A stretch of DNA of 64,000 bases from Umbelopsis ramanniana AG (GCF_025399195.1 NW_026252106.1:273531-337530); one strand, 5' to 3'. Positions 12,929 through 24,625 are shown, counted from the stretch's first letter. The notes: generated from the letters alone by a model not told the origin. Numbers and translations are program-made.

Positions 12929-13764
12929 TTTGGAAATTTTACGACCTGACCTACTCCCGAGAATCAAAAATGGCTTGTGTAGTTCCCAGGCTCACTTTTT
13001 CGAGAATGGTTGGTAAATACCTAAAGTTGTGTGCCTGAGTACTGGACACCCTCCACATAATAAGATAATCATCTCTAAAACCTGTACTTAGACATTCAAA
13101 ATGATCGCTGCATTCGTTTCACACTTTCGTCCCCAACATTTTACCTGTAGCAGTAACTCTTTTAAAAAGTCCTTTTTTACATTAATGCTTAAAGCTCAAC
13201 TATTAATTCGGTACGAATTAAAGCGCGCAGTGTGTCGCTAGCATCTGCAAGATATAACATACAAATGAATTTTTCAGGGTTTTTTTTTTGTTGGGTGCAG
13301 TACAGATAATGTGGGGGAAAAAAGCGTGGTCCATGGAGTTGGGGTCTCGTGCAAACGCTCCAGTCAGGTTCTCGTATACCCCACGTCTGTGCCACCAAAA
13401 TTTGCTTTATTTGCCTTTCCAGCTTATAGCATATTTTTTCTCTCCAGATTGGTAACAACGCTGGAATTCTGACTGTTTGATTTACCGTCAGCTGCAATAA
13501 ACTTTTTTGCATCCTACATCATTTGAGAAGCTACTTCCTTTCTTTCCTCCCTTCTTCCTCTTTCACTTCTTCGACTGCTTTTGAATTTTTACCTTGGCTG
13601 TTCGCGGGGTGTATACTTTAAATCTTATACATAGAGGCGACCCACAACAAAACCTTTTCTAGCATTTGCATACGCGCACTGCAAAATATTCGACATAGCA
13701 CCAAATCATACTCTCCTGCCATAGCATCACTGAACCAATCTCTTGTCCTCATACCTTTACTCTC
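12929..13764. other. Intergenic, paralogue B to C
   Basis: No supported gene. An open frame on the minus strand (13189-13512) has no recognisable motif or neighbouring exon. A CT-rich leader precedes paralogue C from about 13530. Confidence 0.4.
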
Positions 13765-15416
13765 ATGGAATCACCATATTGGCGACCGTGTGATGCAGAC
13801 GGCAGCAATTGTCACTGTGACTTACGACTAGAACTCATGGACTGTGCCGAAACGTACTCAGCAAGTATCGTCATGAAGTTACAAATAGCTCTATCAATTG
13901 CTGTTACACTTGGAGGTAAATTTCAAACCCTGCCCAGCCCAATAATGATTGATTTGGATCTGACGTATCTCGACAAACTTATTCTATTTCATCTCAGCAA
14001 CTGGAATATTGACGTTTCGCCTGTTATTTCGTGGGCAAAAGTTGGTTGACTATCGAGGAGGAAGGCCACAACCCCAACCTATTTTATCCATGTATATTCT
14101 TGGTATAACCTTCAATCTTCGTAAGTAATGAGGCTAGCACTAGTCTTGAATCAAGGGTACTGCTCCCAGTCAAACATGTAGATCTCCGCTCACCGACTTT
14201 TCTTATTTTAGTCCGAATGTTACACGCAATATTTTTGCTTACTGAAGTAGTGCAAAGCAAGATTGTTCGTTCTTGTAAGTGTATATTCATCTTGCATAGG
14301 ATAACTTCTTCGACAGTACTAACATTTCTGGATATAACAAAGTTCTGTTTGATCTTTCTTGGCAATTTGGATTTGGAACATTCGCTGCTTACCTCATTGG
14401 TATCGCTAGCGCTGTATTTGATGTAAGTGATTAAAATCTTCACGTTAGGAGCAGATGAAATGGGACAACCTGACATTTTCTTATTGTACTTCTTCGCTAA
14501 CCCTTTATTAGAGTAATACAGTTGTCACACGCGGCTGGAAATTTAGTCAATCTCTCGTAACTAAAATTGGTGTGGCATTTTTGGTCTTGCCTGTCTTTAC
14601 AAACAATTGCTGCTCCGTATTGATTGGATACTTCGCCGAAAAGAACAACCCACAGCTGGCGGACATATTCACCCGGCTGTTGTACACATTCTGTAAGTAC
14701 TGGTACATGTACAAAATGTATTGCAAGACCTACACTAACGAATTATGTGTGATAGGGTCGTGTTACTGCTTTGCTTTATCATCCTGCGTCTTATATGCCG
14801 GATTCGGTTTAATCAGGTTATTGGATAGCCATCTCCGTGCCGTTATTGATGGAAGACAGTACGATGTTTTCAAGACGGGTCGAGTGAAGGTAAGATGCGA
14901 ACATCAATGTGATTTCATTTGGTTTGGCTTAAATACTGACAATGCTATCGTTTGTACAAAAGGTGCGAATTATTATGACGGTAACTGTTCTCTGCCTTAT
15001 GGCATTCTTTCTACTTTTGGTGGTTTATATGGCATGCAAGCCTATAATTCAAGCAAGCGTGCCATTTAACATCATTATCTGTATCATTTGGAACTTTGCT
15101 GGACCGATAGCCACTTTTTTCATTGAAATAACGTTTCTACTTGAGTACGTATCAATGATTTTTTTTTCTTTGCCTTCATTATTTGAAAAGCTGACTCATT
15201 TCCAGCCCTAAAATGCTCAAGGGTCCAACATTTTCAGCAACTGGGTCAACTTTTGGCCAAAGGTCCGATGAAACGACTATCGAAATTCGAGGCAGCCTCA
15301 TCGACGCCAATAAACTGCCTGGAGCTCAGTACCTTCAGCGAGGTCACGAACTAAAAGTATATAACCAGAGTCAAAGCTCTATGAGCTCTGACGTGAAGCA
15401 ATTGATGTATCAATGA
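13765..15416 (+). CDS. Seven-helix membrane protein, tandem paralogue C
   Basis: Third member of the tandem family. Eight exons (13765-13915, 13998-14120, 14212-14274, 14343-14422, 14512-14692, 14756-14889, 14963-15144, 15206-15416) encode 374 residues. The Cys cap is Cys9, CHCDLRL with Cys16 and Cys18, and Cys27, with shorter N-terminal lead than in A and B. Seven hydrophobic segments, NNCCS in helix 4, RLLYTF in helix 5, a GRQY loop, WNFAGPIAT in helix 7 and DPKM after it are all present. The tail is about 70 residues, polar, Gln/Ser-rich. It is closer to B than to A in both sequence and gene structure. The next gene starts about 295 bases downstream on the same strand. Function unknown. 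Confidence 0.8.
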
Positions 15417-15710
15417 CAAACTCTCCCATCCCAACCCTCTCCTCTCCATCATTGTAACATTTGAACACTGTAAAATAGTATTTATCCCGCTTGTAAAGTT
15501 ATCTATCTTTTACTTTTTTTTTTCTCGTTATAAAAAATACGGCTTGTATAGCTTGCTTGGTTTGCCCCAATGTCCACTGACATCGCATGAATTCCTCCAA
15601 AGCCCTCGCTGGAGGCTCTGTGACTGCTTCCCCCAGAACGGGTTTCCCGCTTCGGAGTAGCAGTGGCACAACTCTCCGTCTCCTCTAAGTGCGCCCAACA
15701 TTTCAGACAA

Positions 15711-18700
15711 ATGAACGATGCTGACGAAGAATCAAAGCTGAAAGGTAGTCTCAAGAATAAAAAAGATCAATATGATAGCTCTAAAAGAGTTTCAGTACGT
15801 CGAGCAAGCACACCTACTTCAACGGAGCTTGCCATGGTACCGTCCCACTCGCAATGGCCCACCTACCAGAGAATAGCACTACCGCTACCGTACCTTCCAA
15901 GCGATTACGAACCAAGCGAATCCAGCATGAAGCAGCGAATATTTCACCCAGATTATCTTCATCAGGACAGAAATCGAATTACAGGATCAGGAAGGCTACA
16001 AATTGACAGTTCAAGTTGGAACCTAAAGCAGCATCAACAGCGGCCTCGTTCCAGCTCGACCGGAAGTGACCGTTCTACACTTCCTACAAATAGACAACAG
16101 CAATTAAGCACTAGTGGCTCACAGGATGGCCAAAAGCATCTTGAGCTTGTACCTTACCGCGACTGGACCGTCATCTCGTAAGCTACTCCCTCCATTTGGT
16201 TTGTTTGCAGACTATCTTGAAGACTTCAAAAATATCTCACCCGTGTACACACAATATAGACAAAACGAATTACGAGGCAATCTTGTCCTGTACAACCCTG
16301 ACACCAGGACTGTCACAGTTCAGACACATAGTCCGCCACTACAAAATATATCATCTATGAATCCAATGGAAATTGTACAAGTAAGTACGCCGAAAAGCTA
16401 TGAAATAACTGACCATCAAGTAACCTTTCCTATTTCTGAAGCGAATTGTGGAGTGCCCTTATTGTCATAGAGCTTTTGACTCTTCAATTGAACCAACCAA
16501 TGTAAATATTCGTATAAGTATCTTGAATAGCTTAGATCTCCCCGCTCATATTCACTTTTTGCCCCCAGGAGAACCAACCTGAATTCATGGACCGAAATTA
16601 CTTCAGATTACTTTCACCCGTACCTACACAGTATGTATGATTGACATCTTTCTTGAAATGATAATATTACTGATAAATTTATAGAGTGTCAAACAATGAA
16701 AGCACACCAGCGGCAGCGAGCGTACCGCCAGATCCGAATACCAGCCAGCCAAAGCCACAAGACACAAGCGAGCGGTATGCTAATAACCTCAAAGCAAATG
16801 CATTTAATCAGGGCTATTACCAGAAGTTTTTCCACGAAGAAAGGAAACTTGGAAGAGGTCTCCGAGGCAGTGTATACCTTTGCGAGGTAGATGATGTAAA
16901 CTTCGTTGTTTGTGTAATCATATGCTTCGTTCTAACTGGGTACATGATAGCATGAGCTGGATGGCGTGAATTTAGGTCATTACGCTGTTAAGAAAGTAGC
17001 GGTCGGTGAGTAGCAAATTGTAAAGAGAATTTACTACCAATGTAAGTGACCTAACGATGTTTTGGAATAGGGAATAATCACCCGTGGCTAGTCCGTATGC
17101 TTCGAGAAGTCCATTTGATGGAGCAGCTTCGACACCCCAACATTGTCAACTATAAACATTCGTGGTTGGAGTATCACCAGTTTTCTGATTTTGGTAAGTA
17201 ATGGGTATGTGTACGAATTCAAGGAGTTGCAATTAATGGGAGTGACTTTACAAATCGTTAGGACCTGAGGTGCCTTGTCTCTTTATTTTGATGGAATGTG
17301 CTAATGGAGGGAATTTGGAAGAATACATCGAGCCCGAGCCTCAAGCACCTGTCGAAACTCCAGCCTCCGATATGCTTTCATCCAAGGCTGCTGCCAAAAA
17401 GAGCAAGAGAGACCGAATCAAGCAGAAATTCTTGGAGCAAGAGAGATACGAAGAGCTCCTCAAGCAACAGGAGCAAACCAATCCTGGAAAACGATTACTG
17501 TCACTTTACGAGATATGGTCCTTCTTTTTTGACATGCTCGATGGTCTCGCTCACCTTCATCGGCACAACATCGTTCACCGCGACTTCAAGCCACCCAATC
17601 TACTGATCAAGTATGATGATCGAGATGTTTCAAGGACTTGGATTGAAAATGTCAATGGAGTTCCTACACAGCGTCGCATGTAAGTGAATTTGCCTTTATA
17701 AAGATTATTAGAAAGTAGATTATGCTCATGCCTGACCTTTCCTTTTAGACCACGCATACTGATATCAGATTTTGGAGAATGTGAGGTTCTGGACGAACTA
17801 CCCGACCGGGATCGAACTGGTGCCACGGGAACTCTTGAATTCATGGCCCCAGAATTGCTTCGACTGGATGACCATGGGAAGTACTTACAGGAGTTCTCAC
17901 CAAAGGCTGATATGTGGTCACTTGGCATGGTGTTATTCTACCTGTGCTATTCTAGGTTACCATATCACTATGTAAACGATATTGACAGGTTGAAGGACGA
18001 GATTTTATCTTTTGACAAGTAAGTAGATGTGATAGGAACAACAAAGATCTCAAATATTCAGCATGAGCTCACGTCTTCATGGTTATTTTTAAAGGATTTC
18101 TTTCCCTTCTTCTCGAAACAATTTGGATGTGACCACTCCATCGCCACAAGATCATATTCCTCCAGAGTTGAAGCATATCATTCGCGCGCTTTTATCGCTG
18201 AACCCAGAGGCGAGACCATCCTGTGACGAGATATTGGAAAAAATTGGCCATCTAAAACCGAAGGCACCTAACATGAAAAATTCGGTACCAGAAGTGAGAG
18301 CTGACCATCAGACATACATATCCAGGATGCGACTCGGGAATTCGTTGGGAATCCAGGGTAACCAATCATCTGGACATACATATAAAAAGCCAAGTGGATC
18401 AAATAGTTCACAGCCTCCGGGCAAACCGTCCAATGCATTATCAGAGGAAACAAATGATCAGGGAGTGAAGATTGAACGGATACCATCTGATATGGGATAC
18501 GCTGGGAAAATACTTTCTGGAGATAGCTTTGATGAAGGGGACGAGGATATCAGCATGGATGAATCTTCAGACGTTGATCCAAACAACGCTGAAGGGACCA
18601 GGAAACGACGGAAAGGTTCGGACAGGAACTGGAATGTCGGAGACGGCGTGTCTGGCAGTACATCCGCGAGTGATCACATAACGGACGGCAAACACGATGG

Positions 18701-19239
18701 TTTTGTTAACGAAAATGAGCAGCTTAAGCAGTTGCTGCTGGAATCGCCCGATCTTCCAGGTGATGCTCACCAACAATCCCAGCTTGCTATGCGTGTGCTT
18801 GCTTTGGTTCCTGAAAGCCATCGCGAATTGGCGGAATTTTGGATGAGAGCCGCCACTGAGGTCGATTGGAGGAAGCTTCTCAAAGCTGTTTCTGCCCTTC
18901 TCAAGGTATTTAAATGGCCAACCATACTCAAATTTTGATGGGAGTACGCACATTTACTAAAGCATGTTTGTTGTGTAGGTGGCGACATCTACATACCCTT
19001 GTTACCCATATATGATGTCGCCAACTTCCATGTACCCGATGGTCGCCATGGCTCTTTTGGATATGTACACGTAAGATGTATAACATGTACTTTATAAAAA
19101 CGTTGTTTTCATTGGAACTTACTCGTATAATACATACATTAGGAAACACGCATCCCAAAGCCTGGCTCTGTTGATGCTACACTTAGCATGGGTCATTGTG
19201 ATGACCATGATGGGTTCACGAACTTGTTCAATGCGTTAA
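15711..19239 (+). CDS. IKS1: IKS1-like serine/threonine protein kinase
   Basis: Predicted protein kinase of the fungal IKS1 type, whose cellular role is poorly defined. Twelve exons (15711-16177, 16260-16380, 16442-16501, 16569-16630, 16685-16886, 16951-17005, 17071-17193, 17262-17679, 17749-18018, 18095-18905, 18979-19070, 19143-19239) give 925 residues. A Ser-rich N-terminus is followed by a short conserved block with CPYCHRAF (a CxxC pair, possibly metal-binding). The kinase domain has LGRGLRGSVY (Gly loop), HYAVKKVAV (catalytic Lys), HRDFKPPN (catalytic loop) and SDFGE (metal site), then ATGTLEFMAPE, so it should be active. A Lys-rich coiled insert lies between the two lobes (about residues 390-440). 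The last 25 residues include a hydrophobic helix (LALLMLHLAWVIVM) that may anchor it to a membrane. An in-frame ATG at 15663 is an alternative start. Confidence 0.85.
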
Positions 19240-20052
19240 GCCTGTAAATACAACACCATCTCCATACTTTCGTTCAACCCATGCTTTTATTGTTCAAACG
19301 TCCTTTAGGGACTTCCCTCTCTTTCAATATTGGTTAGGTAACGCAAGCTCTGTCCAAATATAAATCTTAAGTAACATTGAGGCTTCTTTTTACCTGCCCG
19401 CATGTGATGGTGAACAGTCTGCTCTACCTACCAGCAAGTGATCAAAAATAGCCTGTGCTCCTGTCCGCACGTTTATAGAAACTAAAAAATATAGAACTTG
19501 CTATGTCATATTGTAATTTGGCTTTTGACAGTACGAAGAGTGTAATGAAGTTTGATTTCGCAAATATACGAAAGGAGACAGCGATAGAATTAAGATGCTA
19601 GCGGCCATTGCGGAAATTGCTGTTCACCCTGCTTCATACATCCGATGGTTATGGATAATTTATAAAAATATCTATTCATATTTCTCCATATTTCTCCACA
19701 TTCATGCGAAGCGCACGGCTGTAATGTGCAGAGGGTTAGCGAGGCATCTCGCTCCTGTCTATCTACTTCGGATAATACCGTATCAACATTGCTAAGCTTG
19801 TGATACTGTTAAATCAGAGACATCCTCAAATGTCTAAACAGGCACCCGTCGCATGTTGTAGTTCATTCTTCAGGGTAGACTCTACGTATCATACTTCCAC
19901 ATGGATTCAAAATTTAGAACTTTGGCTCTTCATGGGAATATCTGAGGCTGATACCAGAGTTCAGCATAGATGAAAAAGACAAAAGTAGTTTGGATGACCA
20001 AGCAAATTTACGGATATAATATATTACAGTTGATAAAATATACATTGCTTGG
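19240..20052. other. Intergenic between convergent kinase genes
   Basis: AT-rich 3' flank of two convergent genes. I see no coding frame, repeat or structured RNA here. Confidence 0.5.
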
Positions 20053-21475
20053 TCACGACTTCTTATCCAAAGCTTTTATGTAGTGGTGGTGCTCTGCACC
20101 GCTGCTAGTATGTGCATATTGGCAGGTTTCGACGTTTTCCAGCCATGCGCAATTCAGAACCCTCTCGATTGTCCAGCGTCGAGTAGGGTCTGGATCAAGC
20201 ATACCGTAGAGGCATTCACGTTCTTTTATGTTACATAGCACCAGTGGTGGCCAATTCCGTTGTCGTCTTGCCGCCAAGTACTCTGTATAGAAGGCGTCCT
20301 CCTTTTTTGCTTTATCGAACGGTAAGGCTTTGTGCTGCATGCCATACCAAGTGATGGCCGTTGACCACACATCCAGTGCTTTGCCGTCATATTCTTTTTC
20401 AGTAAACACTTCAGGAGATAGAAATGGTTCGCTACCGACGTATCCAGCGCATACCCTTGATTCCTTTTCAAAACAAGATTGTACGACATCAGCGACACCA
20501 AAGTCAATAATCTTGAGAGTGCCCGTGGCGGTCAAGACAAGATTTTCAGGCTTGATGTCTCGATGAGCCACGCCACTGGTGTGGAGATAGTGGACGCCTT
20601 GCACCAGCTGCTTAAACAGACAATCAATTTCGTCATCTGTCAATTCGACATCTTTCAAAACGGTGAAAACATCTCCTCCAGCACACTATAGCAATGGATT
20701 AGTCAGGAATAGCAGCCAAGCTGGACTGTGCGGGAGATCAAAAGATTTTAAAACTGACCCATTCTAACACGGTGCACCAGCGACCTCGATCGTCCTTAAG
20801 CAGATCGAAGGTTTTTATTACGTTTTCGTGATCCAGTGGCTTGCTGATACAAAACTCACTTGTCATTCGCTTCATGTATTGTCGTTCACTTTCATTTCTA
20901 GATCGCTTTCGAAACTCCTTCGCAGCCAAAATGGTATCGTGGCCGCGACGTCGTACAAGTCGAATGATCGCCGTTGCCCCTTCTCCGACACTTTTGTCTT
21001 GACAGATACCGTACTTTTCAAGCAAAAGTGGAGTTTGTAGTGCGGTTGTAGGGGATTGACTAGGTGTAGATGGTGAGACTAGGGATGTCACTTCAGCGGA
21101 TGGCGTGGCGTTTTCTGATCGGCGATTCAAGCTTAGTAAAGAAGTCAATGATGGCCTACGACTGGATGTTTTCCTGTTTTCATCTACTTTCAAAAGATTG
21201 GGGCCCGGAGATGTTGCAATTGGCGATAAAGGCTTTTCGTCGTTTTGCATATTGTGACGATCATGTCGAAGCAAGCCAAAGCCCTTTCTGTTTTCAACAT
21301 TTGGTTGGGGTATGTAAACCCGTTGCGGTGGTTCAACGACGATAGGAATAAAAGACGTCGACGGATTGCTTTCAGGTGTATCTGGACGGCTTGATGGCGA
21401 CGACGTTTTCAGATCCAACGATAAATCCAAGGACTTTTGACGGTCCCATTGAGAAAATAAACTTGAAGCAGCCAT
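20053..21475 (-). CDS. HAL4/SAT4-HAL5-type serine/threonine kinase
   Basis: Fungal-specific kinase subfamily (NPR1/HAL5/SAT4) that in yeast stabilises nutrient and potassium transporters at the plasma membrane. Two exons (20759-21475 and 20053-20685) encode 449 residues. A Ser/Pro-rich N-terminal third precedes the kinase domain. Visible are GEGATAIIRLV (Gly loop), AAKEFRKR (catalytic Lys), the subfamily hallmark EFCI in the C-helix region, LEWCAGGDVF (hinge, spanning the intron), VAHRDIKPEN (catalytic loop), IIDFGVA (metal site), and GSEPFLSPEVF (activation segment and P+1 loop). The domain is complete, so catalytic activity is expected. I take the ATG at 21475; one at 21502 is also in frame. 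Its convergent neighbour is another kinase, but I see no evidence that they work together. Confidence 0.88.
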
Positions 21476-22738
21476 CAAGAAGATACAGAGTACTGTGGCC
21501 AATCGCTATTGTTGATTTAGGAACAGAATGTAGACTCCTTTTTTTCAGCTCGACCAGGGCAATTAATGGAAAAGTGAGAAGAACAATAATGATGCACTAG
21601 AACAGACTAAGATAGAGACATCAAATGGCTTGGTTTGAATGTTTCTGCTTTTTTACGCTCGACGGTTTTGAATCGCCGCAATCGCAGTGGTGTCGACGGA
21701 GAGGGATATTTATCCAATCAAATCCAGGGTTCTGATCTGCCAATGCCCCTCAAATCACCTCAAATGTCGTACAATGAAAAGTTCATGTAATTCAAGTTGA
21801 GTAGTGAGCGTTATGCAACTAAGCGGCAGCTTTAGAATGAAATGCATCGGAAGAAATGGACGAGTTTGATTGTAATTGGAGCCTAGTACTGAAAGTGAAA
21901 CGGCGCGGTACGCTTACAGAACATTAACCTAAAAGCACAAATGCGTTTCACGTACATAGATAGAGGGAGGGCCAAGAGTTAATATTTAACGAAAAAATTG
22001 AGTACCACTATCACATTTACAAGGCATTTATAGGCAAAGTGGCAAGATGATTGTCATCTCTACCATCCAGCAAAAACAGAATTGTCTGTAGTATTAATGA
22101 TTTCATTTGTGGTGGAATATGAGATCCGCTCTGTAAGGGATCACTTGATCTTCAATGCTTATTGACGCAACACATCGAGATGTACAGTATTAGAGACGCG
22201 TTTGGTTTTTTCCTCCCAATTTCAAAAATGCAACACGGTCACAGAAGTAAATTACTATGCGATTTTTTAAAGGCTACCGATCATACCTTTATGTTGGTCC
22301 TTGACAGACATGCACAGTCGTCACCTTCTTTGCCCGATTCACATTGATACTTCTGCAAAGCATACTAAACTATTTAAGTTAGTACTCGCCTCTCTCAATC
22401 GAGTTGTTGAGCTGCTGTATACAATCAGAGTCGACCAAGATTCCCCGAGAAGTGGTGAGTACTCATCATGTAAATGCTCAAACGGCCAACACTATGTCTG
22501 GAGAAACGGAAGAAGTCCTTAATTAAGGAGTTTTCTTTCTTTCGGTCAACGCATGTACCGTAATTGATGCAAGTCCACCTCCTCAAGCTATCACAAGGCA
22601 CTGGGCGGTATTATCAGTCTCCTATCCCATTTTATCGATTAAGGTTAATATTCTTCCATGCTATATGAACAGCACAGCAATTTCCAGGTATCGTGTTTTA
22701 TTTTTCCATTGATTTACAGTAGTTCCATCCACAACATA
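21476..22738. other. Intergenic, kinase promoter and RPA3 3' flank
   Basis: About 1.26 kb with only short, unsupported open frames. It must hold the promoter of the HAL-type kinase on its left and the 3' end of the RPA3-like gene on its right. No motif stands out. Confidence 0.4.
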
Positions 22739-23308
22739 TTATACAAAGAGTTCTGGGTACTTTTCACCATATAAGACCACCTTGTTAGCCAGCGCCAAGT
22801 CTACCAAACCATGATGGACGAAAGTAAGCATTTGACCCTGAACTGACACTTGGAAATTTATAATATTAACCTACCAAATTCGTTACCAAGATTTGTAAAA
22901 GTGAACTCTTGGATGGTATTCTCGGGTGTTACTTGTCCAATCAACTCGACATAAGTTGTGCCCCATTGGCTTTGCTAAAATATGCGAAACGTGAGTAAAC
23001 ACTGCCCATTGAATGCTGTACTTTGACATTGAAACCCTACCCCGTTGAGAAGAACTTGGATCTGTCCATTATCTGTTGCTTCAATAATTGCGTTGTCACC
23101 ATTGAGCTATAGTGGTAAAAGGGCGTCAATAAGCATGAACGGTTTGACAGACTTGCTGCGCGTCAGATGCAGAAAGCAAGAGAAGCGCATGTCAAAGACA
23201 GCCACAATCAGCAAAACTTACAGAGATGACCTTTCCTGACACTCGGACAGTATGACCAACGTGATTCTTGAGGGTGTTAGAATTGACTCTTGGGGTTGGC
23301 TTTTCCAT
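22739..23308 (-). CDS. RFA3: Replication protein A small subunit (RPA3/Ssb3-like)
   Basis: Smallest subunit of the heterotrimeric single-stranded-DNA-binding complex RPA, used in replication, repair and recombination. It is too fragmented for simple open-frame calling. Four exons (23222-23308, 23041-23106, 22875-22974, 22739-22800) join to 104 residues, the usual size for RPA14. The product begins MEKPTPRVNSNTL, continues through an OB-fold pattern (GHTVRVSGKVIS, then NAIIEATDNGQIQVLL, then YVELIGQV), and ends with the NEFDLALANKVV helix that packs in the RPA trimer core. Acceptor choice for exon 4 was decided by frame: only the AG at 22801-22802 restores the FDLALAN sequence; a nearer-upstream AG breaks it. 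It starts 170 bases from the divergent TSR2 gene. Confidence 0.85.
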
Positions 23309-23478
23309 GTTTACTTGTTAATGTGAAGTTAAGTAAGTTTTGTCGTGTTCCGCCTGTTTCCAACGCGCTAAACCCGAAGTTTTAGACTACGCGAAAGCAG
23401 TCACTTGTCAGCGACGAAAAAAAAAAAAATGTCAATGAACCCGTTTGGTCGGGGAAACTATATCAACCGCTGTTCAAC
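23309..23478. promoter_or_regulatory. Compact divergent promoter, RPA3-like / TSR2
   Basis: Only 170 bases separate the two start codons, so both promoters and both 5' untranslated regions must share this stretch. It contains an A13 run at about 23417-23429. No classical TATA box is visible. Shared regulation is inference from spacing. Confidence 0.5.
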
Positions 23479-24239
23479 ATGGTTCACCCAAATCAAGCAG
23501 CATTTACAGAGGGCTTGAATTATGTATTGCGCTCGTGGTCGGCTTTAAAATTAGCTGTAGAGCAAGATTGGGGTGGTCCCGATTCTGAAGAGAAAAGAGA
23601 ATGGATGGCGGAGACGCTCGTTGAATATTTCGGTGCAAGTATGTGTTGCATTCTTTTTTGACGCAACTGCACTTTGACCATACTTTCTTACTGACACGAC
23701 TCCCTATCCTTAGATGCAAAGAGACTCGATGAATTTGATGTAGAGGATATCTTGGTACAGATCATGTCTGATGAGTTTCATACCGACTTAGAGGACGGAT
23801 CTGCGTATGCTGTAAGTAGAAAGCAAGCGGCTGTACAAACGCAAGTTGTATTTAATATCTGACTCAAGTTACCTGTCGCTCTCCCTTAACAGGTAGCAAA
23901 GCACCTGGTTTCCATGTTCAACCAATGCATTCACGGTGACTTTTCAGAAGTTGCAAAGTTGAGAGAGAAAGTTGCATCTCGATCCCATCAATCGGCAGGC
24001 CAGTCTGCCAACAATGATGAAGACAGTGAGGACGATGATAGTGAAGCAGACGAAGAGGTAATTTACTTGTTTCAAAAGTTCGGTGTACCTTGCGACATTA
24101 GCAGCTAATCCTGTGTTGCTTTCATTGTCAGGATGACGCCATGGATGTCGAGGAACCATCCGCTCCTCAGGAACCTCAAGGCCCCATCATTGACGAAGAT
24201 GGATTTGAGCTCGTAACCAAGGGTAGACGAAGACGATAA
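23479..24239 (+). CDS. TSR2: Pre-rRNA-processing protein TSR2
   Basis: Chaperone of the small ribosomal subunit protein eS26 in yeast, needed for late 20S pre-rRNA processing. Four exons (23479-23638, 23714-23811, 23893-24057, 24132-24239) encode 176 residues. The family's WGG signature is present as EQDWGGPDSEEK near residues 29-40, followed by a helical region and a strongly acidic stretch (DEDSEDDDSEADEE) typical of TSR2. The C-terminus is the conserved IIDEDGFELVTKGRRRR, ending in a basic run. The length and order of elements match the family. The ATG is the first in the frame and sits right after the shared divergent promoter. Confidence 0.92.
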
Positions 24240-24382
24240 ATAATGGTCATTGAACGACCTTGTATACACTTACTAAATGTTAGCATCATCATGATGTCTG
24301 CCCATGGCACATCCATATCTGCATTTTTCCATCCTAAACTACAGTAGATTCATGTAATAACAATGACCTTGAAACCCCACTC

Positions 24383-24388
24383 AATAAA
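24383..24388 (+). terminator. Candidate polyadenylation signal of TSR2
   Basis: AATAAA followed by an A-rich run, 144 bases after the TSR2 stop. Motif only. Confidence 0.35.
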
Positions 24389-24599
24389 AAAAATTCAAAA
24401 AGACCGGGCAATTTTTTCAATTAACCTCACGCATTCACATAACGCACGAGACGAAACGGAATGGTGGGTTGATCAGTACATAGGTATATTTTTGACCTAA
24501 GGCTTATGGTGCCAAATAATATGGTGGTGTGCTGAGTGCATGAGCGCCGATATAGGAAAAGGGACTTTTGATGTTAGGCGCATAGAATAAGGAACGGTA

Positions 24600-24625
24600 G
24601 GGTGGGGTTTGGGTTCGATGGGGGG
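24600..24625 (+). other. G-quadruplex-type motif between convergent genes
   Basis: Four G-runs (3, 4, 3 and 6 G) separated by loops of 1, 3 and 6 bases satisfy the G3+N1-7 quadruplex rule. It sits between TSR2 (+) and the small unknown gene (-), i.e. in both 3' flanks. Folding in vivo is not shown by sequence alone. Confidence 0.6.

Noticed and set aside
13189-13512. 107-codon minus-strand frame between paralogues B and C
   Set aside because: No domain, no splice partner; lies within non-coding sequence with a T-run inside the frame.
16178-16210. Apparent 33-base intron in the IKS1-like gene
   Set aside because: Too short and leads to an immediate stop; the AG at 16258-16259 gives an 82-base intron that keeps frame.
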